This document shows, one piece after another, positions 1 through 6,808 of a stretch of 15,578 nucleotides of DNA. Both the position numbers and the translations under genes were made by a program. Source of the DNA: Verrucomicrobiota bacterium (GTDB taxonomy: Bacteria > Verrucomicrobiota > Verrucomicrobiia > Chthoniobacterales > UBA10450); assembly GCA_003219095.1 (NCBI GenBank), contig QHPM01000283.1, positions 1-15,578 of the forward strand, written 5' to 3'. How positions within the stretch are numbered: position 1 is the first letter of the stretch; each line of letters starts with the position of its first letter. Below the pieces are notes generated by a model that worked only from the letters and a program-made list of their open reading frames with translations, made no database searches and was not told where the DNA came from.

Positions 1-583
1 GGGTGCCGGGAATATTGAGCGGAAAGAACCAGACTGGTCCGGAGAAATTGCGCCGCGCCCAAATATCCAACAGATGGGCAATCCGATAGGCATCACTCGC
101 TTCGTGGCCGAAAAGGACAGCGCTCGCGATCCGTAGCGTGACCGCGCGCATGTCCGCGTAAACATCGCGCCGGCCTGGCGTCCATTGATTGATGACTTCG
201 CGCGCGAGCTCAACAATCAAATCGTGGTAACCGGCAACCGCTTTCTTATGGAACGGCGGGAGGATGAGCTGGCGTTGCTGTTTATGCTGCGGACCGTTCA
301 TCCGCGTAAGACCGAAGCGAATACGACGTTGCGCGGAGCCTTTCGGCCCGTGAATGAATTGACCGGTGGTGCGAAATTTCGCGGGATCGCCCAAAACCTG
401 TCGATTGAATTCCGACCCAACTGCGAGAACGTGCAGTTTCGTTGGTTCGCCAAACGCAATCGGGCCAAGCGCCACCAACTTTCCGCGTTGCTGATGCAAC
501 GTGCGCATGCACCCTATCGGGTCGCGAAAGAAGTGGATGTATTCGCGGGCCGCGAGCGCGCCCGTCAAGACGTTTTTCTTCAT
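1..583 (-). CDS. Cytochrome P450, partial (N-terminal part, runs off the left edge)
   Basis: The reverse complement from ATG at 583 to the window edge is open for 194 codons. It aligns throughout with the N-terminal part of the P450 encoded just upstream: the two share SAQRR, GLTRM, GPQH, QQRQL, PPFH, GYHD, VTLRIASAVLF against LTLRIASAVLF, and RR.FS..VW..PL..PG. It begins MKKNVLTGALAAREY, matching VKATQITGLAAGREY of its neighbour. The I-helix, ExxR and haem-cysteine regions lie beyond the edge, so catalytic competence cannot be judged. An in-frame TAA (601-599), the stop of the upstream P450, lies only five codons before the ATG. The two genes are therefore 15 bp apart in the same frame and probably co-translated; no clear Shine-Dalgarno is visible. 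Expected role is a haem-thiolate monooxygenase. The substrate is unknown. Confidence 0.88.
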   Translation of the reverse strand, partial: MKKNVLTGALAAREYIHFFRDPIGCMRTLHQQRGKLVALGPIAFGEPTKLHVLAVGSEFNRQVLGDPAKFRTTGQFIHGPKGSAQRRIRFGLTRMNGPQHKQQRQLILPPFHKKAVAGYHDLIVELAREVINQWTPGRRDVYADMRAVTLRIASAVLFGHEASDAYRIAHLLDIWARRNFSGPVWFFPLNIPGT

Positions 584-598
584 CAGCAGCGCTGTTGA

Positions 599-2008
599 TT
601 AACCAGATCCGTTCGAGGGAAAATTAACCATCTCTCGGATCTGCCCGCGCACCTCACTGACAGAATAATTTCGATCCTTCTTCGCAACGATCATCGGCAG
701 GCCATGGCGGGGATTCATCGAGATGGTGACGATGCGATTGATGTGCGTCCCTGCCACCACCGTAAATCGGAAACGCTGCAAAATCATCGCCAGCGAAATC
801 TTGAGCACCTGAGTGGCAAAAGCCGCACCAATGCAGATTCGCGGTCCGGCATTGAAGGGAAGGTATTCATATTGTGTTGGATTAATGTCACGCCAGCGTT
901 CCGGACGGAACCGTTCCGGCTCTGGATAAAGATCTGCCAAATGATGGGTCAAATAATGGCTGGCAACAACGCGCGTCTCCTGCGGCACATCGAATGGTCC
1001 AACCTTCACTGGCTGCTGGGCTACGCGGACCGTGTACGGAACAGGCGGAAGAATGCGCATGCTTTCTTTGATCACACATTGCAAAAAGGGAAGTTGCGGC
1101 AGTTGATCCGGCCGCGGCGGCGCATCGCCGCCCAACACTGATTCGATTTCGTCCATTAGGTCATGCATGACTGCGGGATGTTGCGCGAGAAGAAACAAAC
1201 TCCAGGTCAACGCGCTGGTGGTCGTTTCGAAGCTGGCGATGAAAAGAATCGCTGCCTGTCCAAGCAGTTCCGCGTTTGTCATCCCGCGCCCCTCATTATC
1301 GCGCGCCTGCATTAAGAGCGATAGCACATCGCTTCGTGCACCGGGATCAGCGCGACGGCGCTCGATCATTGCCAGGAGCGCCTTTTCGATTCGTTCCGCC
1401 TGCCGGACCATTCCGTGGTAAGGTGATCCCGGGACCGGAAGCGGGTAAACCCAAACGCCGATCGAAAAGCAACGTCTCACCCAATCCTCCAGCATTCGCC
1501 CGATTGGATACGCTTCTGCTGGGTCGCGGCTGAAAAGCACCGCGCTGGCAATGCGCAGGGTCAGAGCACGAACTTTTTCGTGAATATCAATGCAGTTGCC
1601 GATTTTCCATTCCGTGATCAGGCGTTGCACGACCTCCACCATGATGTCGTGATAACCTTGCACTGCCGCGCGATGAAAGGGCGGCGCCACCAGTTGCCGT
1701 TGTTGTCGGTGTTGCGGCCCAATCATGCGAGTCAGGCCCAGGCGGACGCGGCGTTGCGCAGAATCTCTCGGGCCCGGCAAGATTAAACCGGTCGGTCGGA
1801 ATAGATCTGGATCGCTAAATAGCAGGCGGTTGAATTCCGGCCCGATCGCAAAAATCAACAAATCGCGCGGTTGCTTCAATGCAACTCGACCGAGCGCCGT
1901 GACTGGACCGTGCCGACGATAAAGTCGGCAAATGCATCCAACCGGATCAAAAAAGAATCGGAAGTACTCGCGCCCGGCAGCCAGCCCGGTGATTTGCGTT
2001 GCTTTCAC
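599..2008 (-). CDS. Cytochrome P450 monooxygenase
   Basis: This is a complete bacterial-length P450 of about 469 aa. Numbered from GTG 2008, it shows an I-helix segment ASFETTTS (258-265), the K-helix ExxR as ESMR (315-318), PERFRPERW, and the haem-binding loop FNAGPRICIG (385-394) with Cys392 as axial thiolate. It is expected to activate O2 for hydroxylation or a related oxidation and to need separate ferredoxin/reductase partners, none of which are in the window. The frame stays open to 2107, but that extension would overlap the upstream glycosyltransferase by 59 bp. GTG 2008 aligns with the start of the downstream paralogue and leaves a 40-bp gap, so I prefer it; the Shine-Dalgarno is weak. 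A paralogue follows 15 bp downstream. CYP family and substrate cannot be told from the sequence alone. Confidence 0.93.
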   Translation of the reverse strand: MKATQITGLAAGREYFRFFFDPVGCICRLYRRHGPVTALGRVALKQPRDLLIFAIGPEFNRLLFSDPDLFRPTGLILPGPRDSAQRRVRLGLTRMIGPQHRQQRQLVAPPFHRAAVQGYHDIMVEVVQRLITEWKIGNCIDIHEKVRALTLRIASAVLFSRDPAEAYPIGRMLEDWVRRCFSIGVWVYPLPVPGSPYHGMVRQAERIEKALLAMIERRRADPGARSDVLSLLMQARDNEGRGMTNAELLGQAAILFIASFETTTSALTWSLFLLAQHPAVMHDLMDEIESVLGGDAPPRPDQLPQLPFLQCVIKESMRILPPVPYTVRVAQQPVKVGPFDVPQETRVVASHYLTHHLADLYPEPERFRPERWRDINPTQYEYLPFNAGPRICIGAAFATQVLKISLAMILQRFRFTVVAGTHINRIVTISMNPRHGLPMIVAKKDRNYSVSEVRGQIREMVNFPSNGSG

Positions 2009-2048
2009 CTGGACTTCGGAAAGGGCGCGGCCGGCAAAGATCCCAATT

Positions 2049-3266
2049 TCATACGCCGGCTTTCTGGGCGAGGAGCGATTGATAAAGCGACTTCGTTTGC
2101 TGCGCAATCGCGCGCCAACTGAACTTCTTTTCGGCTCTCAACCTCCCGGCCTTGCCGAAACACGCCCGTAACTTTTCGTCCCGCATCAGTTCGTTGATTT
2201 TCGCCGCCAAATCGCGCGCGAACCGCTGCGGATGAGTTGGCTCAAACGGGCTCTCTTTCATTTGCGCGAGCGGAACGAGAAAACCGGTCTCGCCATCTAC
2301 TACCACTTCCTTGATTCCTCCCACTTTGCTCGCAACAACAGCGGTTTCACACGCCATGGCTTCGAGATTGATGATGCCAAACGGTTCATAGATCGACGGA
2401 CAGCAGAAAACCGCCGCATGCGAGTAAAGTTGAATCACGCTCGGTTTATCGAGCATCTGGTCGATCCAGATTATGCCGTCGCGCGCGCGGCGCGCCTGCT
2501 CAACCGCGCTCTTCATTTCTCGAGCGATTTCCGGCGTGTCGGGCGCACCCGCGCAAAGCACTATCTGGAAATTTTTGTCCATGAACTCGATCGCATGGAC
2601 AAGATGAATGATGCCCTTCTGACGCGTGATCCGACCGACGAACAGCAAGTAGGGTTTTTCTGAATCGATCCCGAATTTCCGGAGCGCATCCTTCGGCTTC
2701 ACCGGGCGATATTCCTCGAGATCGATTCCGTTATAGATCACGTGTAAGCGTTCCTTCTTCACCTTGAACAAACGCGCAATGTCGGCCCTGGTTTCCATCG
2801 AAACGGCTATGATCGCCTCCGCCATTTCCAGAGCGGTTTTCTCGACCCAAAGCGAAAAATCGTAACCGCCGCCCAGTTGCTCGCGTTTCCACGGACGCAA
2901 TGGCTCAAGTGAATGCACTGTGATGACGAGCGGAATGTCGTAATTCTTTCGCGCAAGAATCCCGCCCCAGTGGGTATACCAAGTGTGACAATGCACGATC
3001 TGGGCATCAATGCCGGCCGTATTAAAATCGACGCAGCGTTGGACCGCGCCCAGAGTCGCGCGAAGTCCTTTAGGGCACTTCCAGCCGGTCATATCCAATT
3101 GAAAGCCGCGCACCGTCAGATTCCCGGACGTGATCTTTTGATCTCCAAAGCAGCGGACTTCCACCGGCATCAACTTCGCCAACTCGCGTGAAAGATATTC
3201 CACATGCACCCCGGCCCCGCCGTAAGTGGAGGGCGGATATTCGTTGGTAAGGAGAAGCACTTTCAC
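2049..3266 (-). CDS. GT4 glycosyltransferase, actinobacterial-type glycogen synthase (GlgA/GlgM-like)
   Basis: This is a GT-B fold retaining glycosyltransferase of about 405 aa. The N-terminus VLLLTNEYPPSTYGGAGVHV carries the glycine-rich acceptor/donor loop. The C-terminal Rossmann half shows LLFVGRITRQKG, then EPFGIINLEAM, the E-x7-E motif that binds the nucleotide sugar, then VGGIKEVVVDGETGFLV. The EYPP..YGGAGVHV opening and overall length resemble the actinobacterial glycogen synthase/GlgM group, which uses ADP-glucose to make alpha-1,4-glucan or maltose-1-phosphate. That substrate is family knowledge, not shown here. GTG 3266 gives the usual family N-terminus; a TTG at 3293 would add nine residues. 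Neither has a good ribosome-binding site. It reads towards the two P450s, 40 bp apart, so they may be one transcript, though no functional link is obvious. Another GT4 sugar transferase is possible. Confidence 0.8.
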   Translation of the reverse strand: MKVLLLTNEYPPSTYGGAGVHVEYLSRELAKLMPVEVRCFGDQKITSGNLTVRGFQLDMTGWKCPKGLRATLGAVQRCVDFNTAGIDAQIVHCHTWYTHWGGILARKNYDIPLVITVHSLEPLRPWKREQLGGGYDFSLWVEKTALEMAEAIIAVSMETRADIARLFKVKKERLHVIYNGIDLEEYRPVKPKDALRKFGIDSEKPYLLFVGRITRQKGIIHLVHAIEFMDKNFQIVLCAGAPDTPEIAREMKSAVEQARRARDGIIWIDQMLDKPSVIQLYSHAAVFCCPSIYEPFGIINLEAMACETAVVASKVGGIKEVVVDGETGFLVPLAQMKESPFEPTHPQRFARDLAAKINELMRDEKLRACFGKAGRLRAEKKFSWRAIAQQTKSLYQSLLAQKAGV

Positions 3267-3360
3267 GCGCGTCTGTAGTAGTCGTACGCGCAAAGCAGGG
3301 CAAGTCTTCCGCGCGATTGATCGCGTCCGCGAAGGCGCTGCCTAGAAGCGGTAGCGATTT

Positions 3361-3480
3361 CATAAATCAGGAAGACTTCGCAAATACTCACCCGCATCGA
3401 TCGTAACTGGCCCTGCTTTGAAACTTGACGGCTTTAAGCCGTCAAGTTTATGCCGCTGTCTGGTGTTGGATGTATGAAAT
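3361..3480. repeat. Direct repeat unit, copy 1, with perfect palindrome
   Basis: It starts with CATAAATCAGG and contains a 29-nt perfect palindrome at 3421-3449: two 14-nt arms, left AAACTTGACGGCTT, around a single T at 3435. The copy at 3602-3721 shares the opening CATAAATCAGG, the spacing and the palindrome. Similarity continues rightwards into sequence resembling the uspA stop region, so the duplicated unit includes a gene 3' end. The palindrome could fold in RNA or as a cruciform and resembles REP-like intergenic elements. Confidence 0.75.
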
Positions 3481-3604
3481 TGACTTTGGGATTTACTCTC
3501 ATGAGCAGCACTGGCCCCTCGCGCACCGCGGAACAGGACAAAGCCTCCCGCACGGTGGATCGGGTGCAAAAACCGGCTCCATTAGAAGCCAAGCCCGCCT
3601 CCAT
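3434..3604 (-). pseudogene. Decayed uspA-like 3' remnant (56-codon open frame)
   Basis: The minus strand has a 56-codon frame from ATG 3604 to TAA at 3436-3434; the stop lies at the centre of the palindrome. Its middle reads AVREGPVLLMRVNPK, which parallels the true UspA C-terminus AVDVPVLLLKVKN. The DNA is also alignable: GAGCAGCACTGGCCCCTC against GAGCAGCACCGGCACATC on the plus strand, continuing past the gene end into the repeat. The first 30 or so residues show only faint similarity to the ATP-loop end of UspA, and the N-terminal two thirds are missing. I read this as the left-over end of a tandem uspA duplication. A short expressed protein is possible but lacks a Shine-Dalgarno. Confidence 0.4.
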
Positions 3605-3721
3605 AAATCAGGAGAGCTCGCAGAAACGGCTCATCCGCGCGCGATCATCGGCAACGCCGCCTTGAGACTCGACGGCTTTAAGCCGTCAAGTTTCTGCTGC
3701 TGCCTGCGCTGTCGGATTTAT
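3602..3721. repeat. Direct repeat unit, copy 2, with imperfect palindrome
   Basis: This is the second copy of the unit at 3361-3480, about 241 bp further on in the same orientation. Its palindrome at 3665-3693 has the same right arm (AAGCCGTCAAGTTT) but two mismatches in the left arm (AGACTCGACGGCTT). It lies directly downstream of the intact uspA stop. In both copies, usp-like coding sequence followed by the palindrome has the same arrangement, which supports duplication of a gene end plus its downstream repeat rather than two independent insertions. Confidence 0.72.
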
Positions 3722-3732
3722 GAGATTTCGCT

Positions 3733-4158
3733 TTAGTTTTTTACTTTCAAGAGCAGCACCGGCACATCCACAGCGTGCCGAACTTTGTCCACCGTGGCGC
3801 CGTAGAGAATATCGCTGATGAAACGGTGGCCGTGTGTGGTCATGGCAATAAGATCAATATCCTTTTCCCGCGCCAGTTTAATGATTTCGTCCGATGGCTC
3901 GCCAAGCGCGAGGACTGCGTCGCAGGAAAAACCATCGTTTATCAGCTCGCGCTGGCGTTCTTCCAGATAGACACGGTCCTGCTTCATTTCTTCGCTTTCG
4001 GCGAGTTGTAGTTGATTGAAATTTCGCGCCACCCAGCCATCCGCCACATGGACAAGGAGAATGCGCGCGTTGGTCAGCCGAGCCAGCGGTTTGATGTGGG
4101 CCAGGATGGTTTCGTCAGCCGCGCTGTTTTCAAGTGGCATAAGGATGTGTTGATACAT
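3733..4158 (-). CDS. Universal stress protein, UspA family
   Basis: This is a small cytoplasmic single-domain Usp of 141 aa with the alpha/beta UspA fold pattern: YQHILMPLENSAADETIL at the start, LLVHVADG in the second strand, GEPSDEIIKLAREKDIDLIAM in the middle, and VDVPVLLLKV at the end. In ATP-binding members the loop reads G-x2-G-x9-G-S/T. Here it is THGHRFISDILYGATVDKV: the second glycine position is Phe and the last pair is Gly-Ala, so ATP binding is doubtful. ATG 4158 is chosen because it matches the family N-terminus and has GAGA a few bases upstream; the frame is open to 4221 without similarity. It lies downstream of the metal transporter on the same strand, separated by repeat sequence. 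Partner and stress signal are unknown. Confidence 0.92.
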   Translation of the reverse strand: MYQHILMPLENSAADETILAHIKPLARLTNARILLVHVADGWVARNFNQLQLAESEEMKQDRVYLEERQRELINDGFSCDAVLALGEPSDEIIKLAREKDIDLIAMTTHGHRFISDILYGATVDKVRHAVDVPVLLLKVKN

Positions 4159-4180
4159 TTTTATCTCAATGGCGAAGGGT

Positions 4181-4290
4181 GAATGACGAATGCCGGAAGA
4201 AGTACGCGCGCTGAACGACAAAAGAGCGTTGCAACATTTTTAGGTCATTTGTAATTCTTTCGAACTTCGTCATTCGAGTTTCGTCATTTT
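4181..4290. repeat. Inverted and direct GAATGACGAA/TTCGTCATT repeat between mntH and uspA
   Basis: GAATGACGAA at 4181-4190 has its exact reverse complement TTCGTCATTC at 4266-4275, and TTCGTCATT recurs at 4280-4288. The element fills nearly all of the 136-bp gap between the mntH stop and the uspA start. It looks like a degenerate member of a dispersed repeat family. No rho-independent terminator is evident, so read-through from mntH into uspA remains possible. Confidence 0.55.
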
Positions 4291-4294
4291 CTCA

Positions 4295-5683
4295 CTATTT
4301 CGGGGCGGGCAGACCAAGGAAATCGTAGAAAACTTTGAGCGCTGAGTCCGGCATAAAAGTGTCGAAGAGCAATTTCACATTGAGGGAAATGATGATGATC
4401 GCTGTCATCCAGCCAAAAATTTTCACCACCAACCCATTAGCAAATTCGCCCATCTTGGCCTTCTCACCGGTGAAACGCAGGAGAGGCCAAACCGCGAAGC
4501 CGAGTTGCATGCTGAGGACGACCTGGCTCGCCACTAGCAACTGAGTGGTTTTTCCTTCGCCGAACATGCCAATGACGAGAACAGCCGGGATAATGGCGAT
4601 CGAACGCGTCAGCAATCGTCTTACCCAGGGTGTAATGCGAAAGTTGAGAAAACCTTCCATCACGATTTGTCCCGCCAGCGTTCCGGTAAGGGTGGAATTT
4701 TGCCCGGAAGCGAGAAGGGCGACGGCGAAGAGGACGCTCGCGAAGCTGACTCCCAGGAGAGGGCTGAGTAATTTATAGGCGTCCTGAATCTCAGCCACAT
4801 TCTGATGACCGGACCAGTGAAAGGCGGAGGCGGCCAGAACCAGGATGGCGCCGTTAATGAACAGGGCAAACATAAGGGCGACGGTTGAATCGATAGTAGC
4901 GAACTTGATCGCCTCACGCTTGCCCCGAGGTGTCTGCTCGAATTTTCTCGTCTGCACAATGGACGAATGCAGATAAAGATTATGCGGCATTACCGTCGCG
5001 CCGAGGATACCAATGCTGACGTAGAGCATCTCCTGATTCAGGATAATGCGGGGGCCCGGGATGAATCCGAGAGCAACTCCGACGATGCTCGGTCGAGAGA
5101 GAATTAGCTCAATCGCGAAACACGTGCCGATGGTCAGAATGAGCGTGATGACAAGCGCCTCGATGTAACGAAAGCCCTTGTTCTGGAGGTAGAGAACAGC
5201 GAGCACGTCGAGGGCGGTAATGACACATCCCCAAACCAGTGGAATGCCAAACAGAAGTTGCAAGCCGATCGCCGAACCGACCACTTCGGCTAAATCGCAC
5301 GCCGCGATTGCGATCTCGCAAAGAACCCACTGTGCCCACACCGTCGGGGTCGAGTAATGATCGCGGCAGGCTTGCGCGAGATCGCGGCCGGTGGCGACGC
5401 CGAGTTTGATGCAAAGATGCTGGAGCAGGATCGCCATGAAATTCGAAATCATGACAACCATCAACAGCTCGTAACCAAATCTGGCGCCGCCGGCGAGATC
5501 AGTGGCCCAATTGCCCGGATCCATGTAGCCGACTGCGACCAGAAAGCCGGGACCGGAAAATGCGAACAGCTTGCGCCAAAACGAAGCGGTCACAGGAACA
5601 ACGACGCTGCGATGCACCTCAGGCAGAGAAACGTTTCCGACCCCTTTGCGCCAGACCCGTTCGCCTGTGGTCAATTCCGGCAT
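4295..5683 (-). CDS. mntH: NRAMP-family divalent metal transporter (MntH-like)
   Basis: This is a polytopic inner-membrane protein of about 462 aa, expected to import Mn2+/Fe2+ with protons. From ATG 5683 it shows the first-helix metal motif DPGN (55-58) within VGYMDPGNWATDLAGG, then DLAEVVGSAIGLQLLFGIPL, the sixth-helix MPHN (232-235) within GATVMPHNLYLHS, and the consensus transport segment GQNSTLTGTLAGQIVMEGF. About eleven hydrophobic segments are apparent. Both metal-binding motifs are intact, so it should be functional. ATG 5683 is preced by GAGG at very short spacing; a GTG at 5728 would add 15 residues without family similarity. It lies 87 bp downstream of the acyltransferase on the same strand. 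I saw no obvious MntR/Fur-like operator. Metal preference cannot be decided from sequence alone. Confidence 0.94.
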   Translation of the reverse strand: MPELTTGERVWRKGVGNVSLPEVHRSVVVPVTASFWRKLFAFSGPGFLVAVGYMDPGNWATDLAGGARFGYELLMVVMISNFMAILLQHLCIKLGVATGRDLAQACRDHYSTPTVWAQWVLCEIAIAACDLAEVVGSAIGLQLLFGIPLVWGCVITALDVLAVLYLQNKGFRYIEALVITLILTIGTCFAIELILSRPSIVGVALGFIPGPRIILNQEMLYVSIGILGATVMPHNLYLHSSIVQTRKFEQTPRGKREAIKFATIDSTVALMFALFINGAILVLAASAFHWSGHQNVAEIQDAYKLLSPLLGVSFASVLFAVALLASGQNSTLTGTLAGQIVMEGFLNFRITPWVRRLLTRSIAIIPAVLVIGMFGEGKTTQLLVASQVVLSMQLGFAVWPLLRFTGEKAKMGEFANGLVVKIFGWMTAIIIISLNVKLLFDTFMPDSALKVFYDFLGLPAPK

Positions 5684-5756
5684 TGCCTCAGAGTCCCGAA
5701 AATTTGCTCGCGCGCCAGCGGGAAACACCTTGCACTGAAGGCGGAGGACAGTGCTC

Positions 5757-5770
5757 TTTCGTAAACGAAA
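5757..5770. repeat. 14-nt palindrome after the acyltransferase stop
   Basis: TTTCGTAAACGAAA is a palindrome with 6-bp arms and a central AA, abutting the acyltransferase stop codon at 5773-5771. It is too weak and lacks a T-tract, so it is not called a terminator. It may be a protein-binding site upstream of mntH, or chance. Confidence 0.3.
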
Positions 5771-6721
5771 TCATTTCTGCGCCAGCATTCTTTCGAATTT
5801 CCCGTTCGGTCCGGAATAGAAGGGGTAGGATCGATCCGGATGTAACGGACGATAGCGCCAATGTTTGTACATCCAAAGCCACGGCCCCGGCTTCGCGCGC
5901 ACGATCGGCTCAAATGAATCCCAGCACGCCTGCGCGATTTCGCGCGGCGTTGCGTTCGGCCCGAGGTCAATGGGCGGATGAAAAACGACCCGGTAACGTC
6001 CGCGCGGTAAGGGCTCGCAGTGGGCCGGGATAAGCGTGGCGCGCGAGCGTTGCTGTAACCATGCGTGAGCGGAAGTAACGCTGGTTTGCAACCCGAAACA
6101 CCGGATGGCTACGGAAGAGGCGCCTGGGAAAACGGTCAGATCAACCAGCATGGCGGTATTGCCTCCGCGACGCAGAGTCTTGAAAAGGCGCAGAATTCCT
6201 CCCGTGCGGGCGCTAAAGACATGGCCGGACTGTTCCCGCCAACGTCGGAAAATTGGATCGAGCAGCGCGTTCTTAAATTCCTGCGCGAGTATCGTGCTCG
6301 TCCGACCCCGAAATCCGGAGCCCAGACTGAGCCATTCGAAATTGCTGTAGTGATAACAAACAACAATCCCGTTCCCATTCGGAGCGACCTCGGGAAACCC
6401 TTCAAACTCAATATAGCGGAGGAAATTCTCCGGAGTGAGTCGCGGGCTCCACATCAGATCGAGCATGGTCTGGGCGAAATGCTGGTACGATTCGCGAATG
6501 ATGCGCCGTTTTTCTAAAGGCGAATATTTTTGGCCAAAAGCACAATCGAGATTCGCCATAGCAACGCGGCGGCCATAACGATCCACCACCGCAGCGAGGG
6601 CGCCGGATATTTTTGCCAGACTGACGAGGACAGGCCGCGGCAAAAGGGGCACAAGGCTGGCCGCAATCAGCAGGCCGACGTGTTCCAGCCGGTAGCGCAA
6701 TTTTTTCCACGCTCGTTTCAT
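5771..6721 (-). CDS. LpxL/HtrB-type lysophospholipid/lipid A acyltransferase
   Basis: This protein of about 316 aa belongs to the bacterial lipid A biosynthesis acyltransferase family. From ATG 6721 it has an N-terminal hydrophobic segment (VGLLIAASLVPLLPRPVLVSL) that should anchor it in the inner membrane. The catalytic H-x4-E follows as HYSNFE (His124, Glu129), then FGLQTSVTSAHAWLQQ, and a C-terminal PWLWMYKHWRYRP comparable to the W-xY-KRFRxRP end of LpxL/LpxM. The role is transfer of an acyl chain from acyl-ACP to a lipid A precursor or a related glycolipid; the acceptor is unproven. A TTG at 6736 would add five residues; ATG 6721 is preferred, though no Shine-Dalgarno is clear. It is divergent from the phosphatase-SHMT gene and first in a run with mntH and uspA. 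Confidence 0.85.
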   Translation of the reverse strand: MKRAWKKLRYRLEHVGLLIAASLVPLLPRPVLVSLAKISGALAAVVDRYGRRVAMANLDCAFGQKYSPLEKRRIIRESYQHFAQTMLDLMWSPRLTPENFLRYIEFEGFPEVAPNGNGIVVCYHYSNFEWLSLGSGFRGRTSTILAQEFKNALLDPIFRRWREQSGHVFSARTGGILRLFKTLRRGGNTAMLVDLTVFPGASSVAIRCFGLQTSVTSAHAWLQQRSRATLIPAHCEPLPRGRYRVVFHPPIDLGPNATPREIAQACWDSFEPIVRAKPGPWLWMYKHWRYRPLHPDRSYPFYSGPNGKFERMLAQK

Positions 6722-6808
6722 AAATAGGTCAGACAAAGCCGAGTCGCGTTGGCGTAATTTTGTGCGAACCTATTTGGCCGCCGCGCAAGATTCGCGCGGC
6801 CGCATCTT
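6722..6808. promoter_or_regulatory. Divergent intergenic region with two inverted repeats
   Basis: These 87 bp separate two divergent start codons and must hold both promoters. Two inverted repeats are visible. AAATAGGT (6722-6729) and ACCTATTT (6768-6775) are exact complements 38 nt apart. GCCGCGC (6780-6786) and GCGCGGC (6794-6800) form a 7-bp GC hairpin with a 7-nt loop, ending 8 nt before GTG 6809, where a ribosome-binding site would be expected. No consensus -35/-10 pair is convincing on either strand. Confidence 0.4.

Larger units (their letters stand above)
3267..3732. other. Repeat-rich gap between uspA and the glycosyltransferase
   Basis: This stretch of about 465 bp contains no convincing full gene. 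It holds two direct copies of a roughly 120-bp unit, each with a central palindrome, and a fragment resembling the uspA 3' end between them. The rest, 3267-3360, shows nothing I can identify, although it presumably contains the promoter or leader of the downstream glycosyltransferase. Open frames on either strand here have no recognisable protein features and change frame across the repeat copies. Confidence 0.6.

Noticed and set aside
185..598. Plus-strand open frame of 137 codons
   Set aside because: It lies antisense to the partial P450, whose minus-strand translation aligns with its paralogue throughout; the plus-strand product has no recognisable features.
704..1141. Plus-strand open frame of 145 codons inside the complete P450
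   Set aside because: It is antisense to the I-helix-to-haem region with all P450 motifs in the other strand; it is a shadow frame.
3361..3721. Possible CRISPR array from the two palindromic repeats
   Set aside because: There are only two copies about 240 bp apart, the repeat unit is far too long and diverged, and there are no cas genes.
3425..3736. Plus-strand open frame across the usp gap
   Set aside because: It is built from the two repeat copies and their palindromes; no protein features.
5357..6033. Plus-strand open frames opposite mntH and the acyltransferase
   Set aside because: They overlap strong membrane-protein and acyltransferase coding on the minus strand and show no domains.
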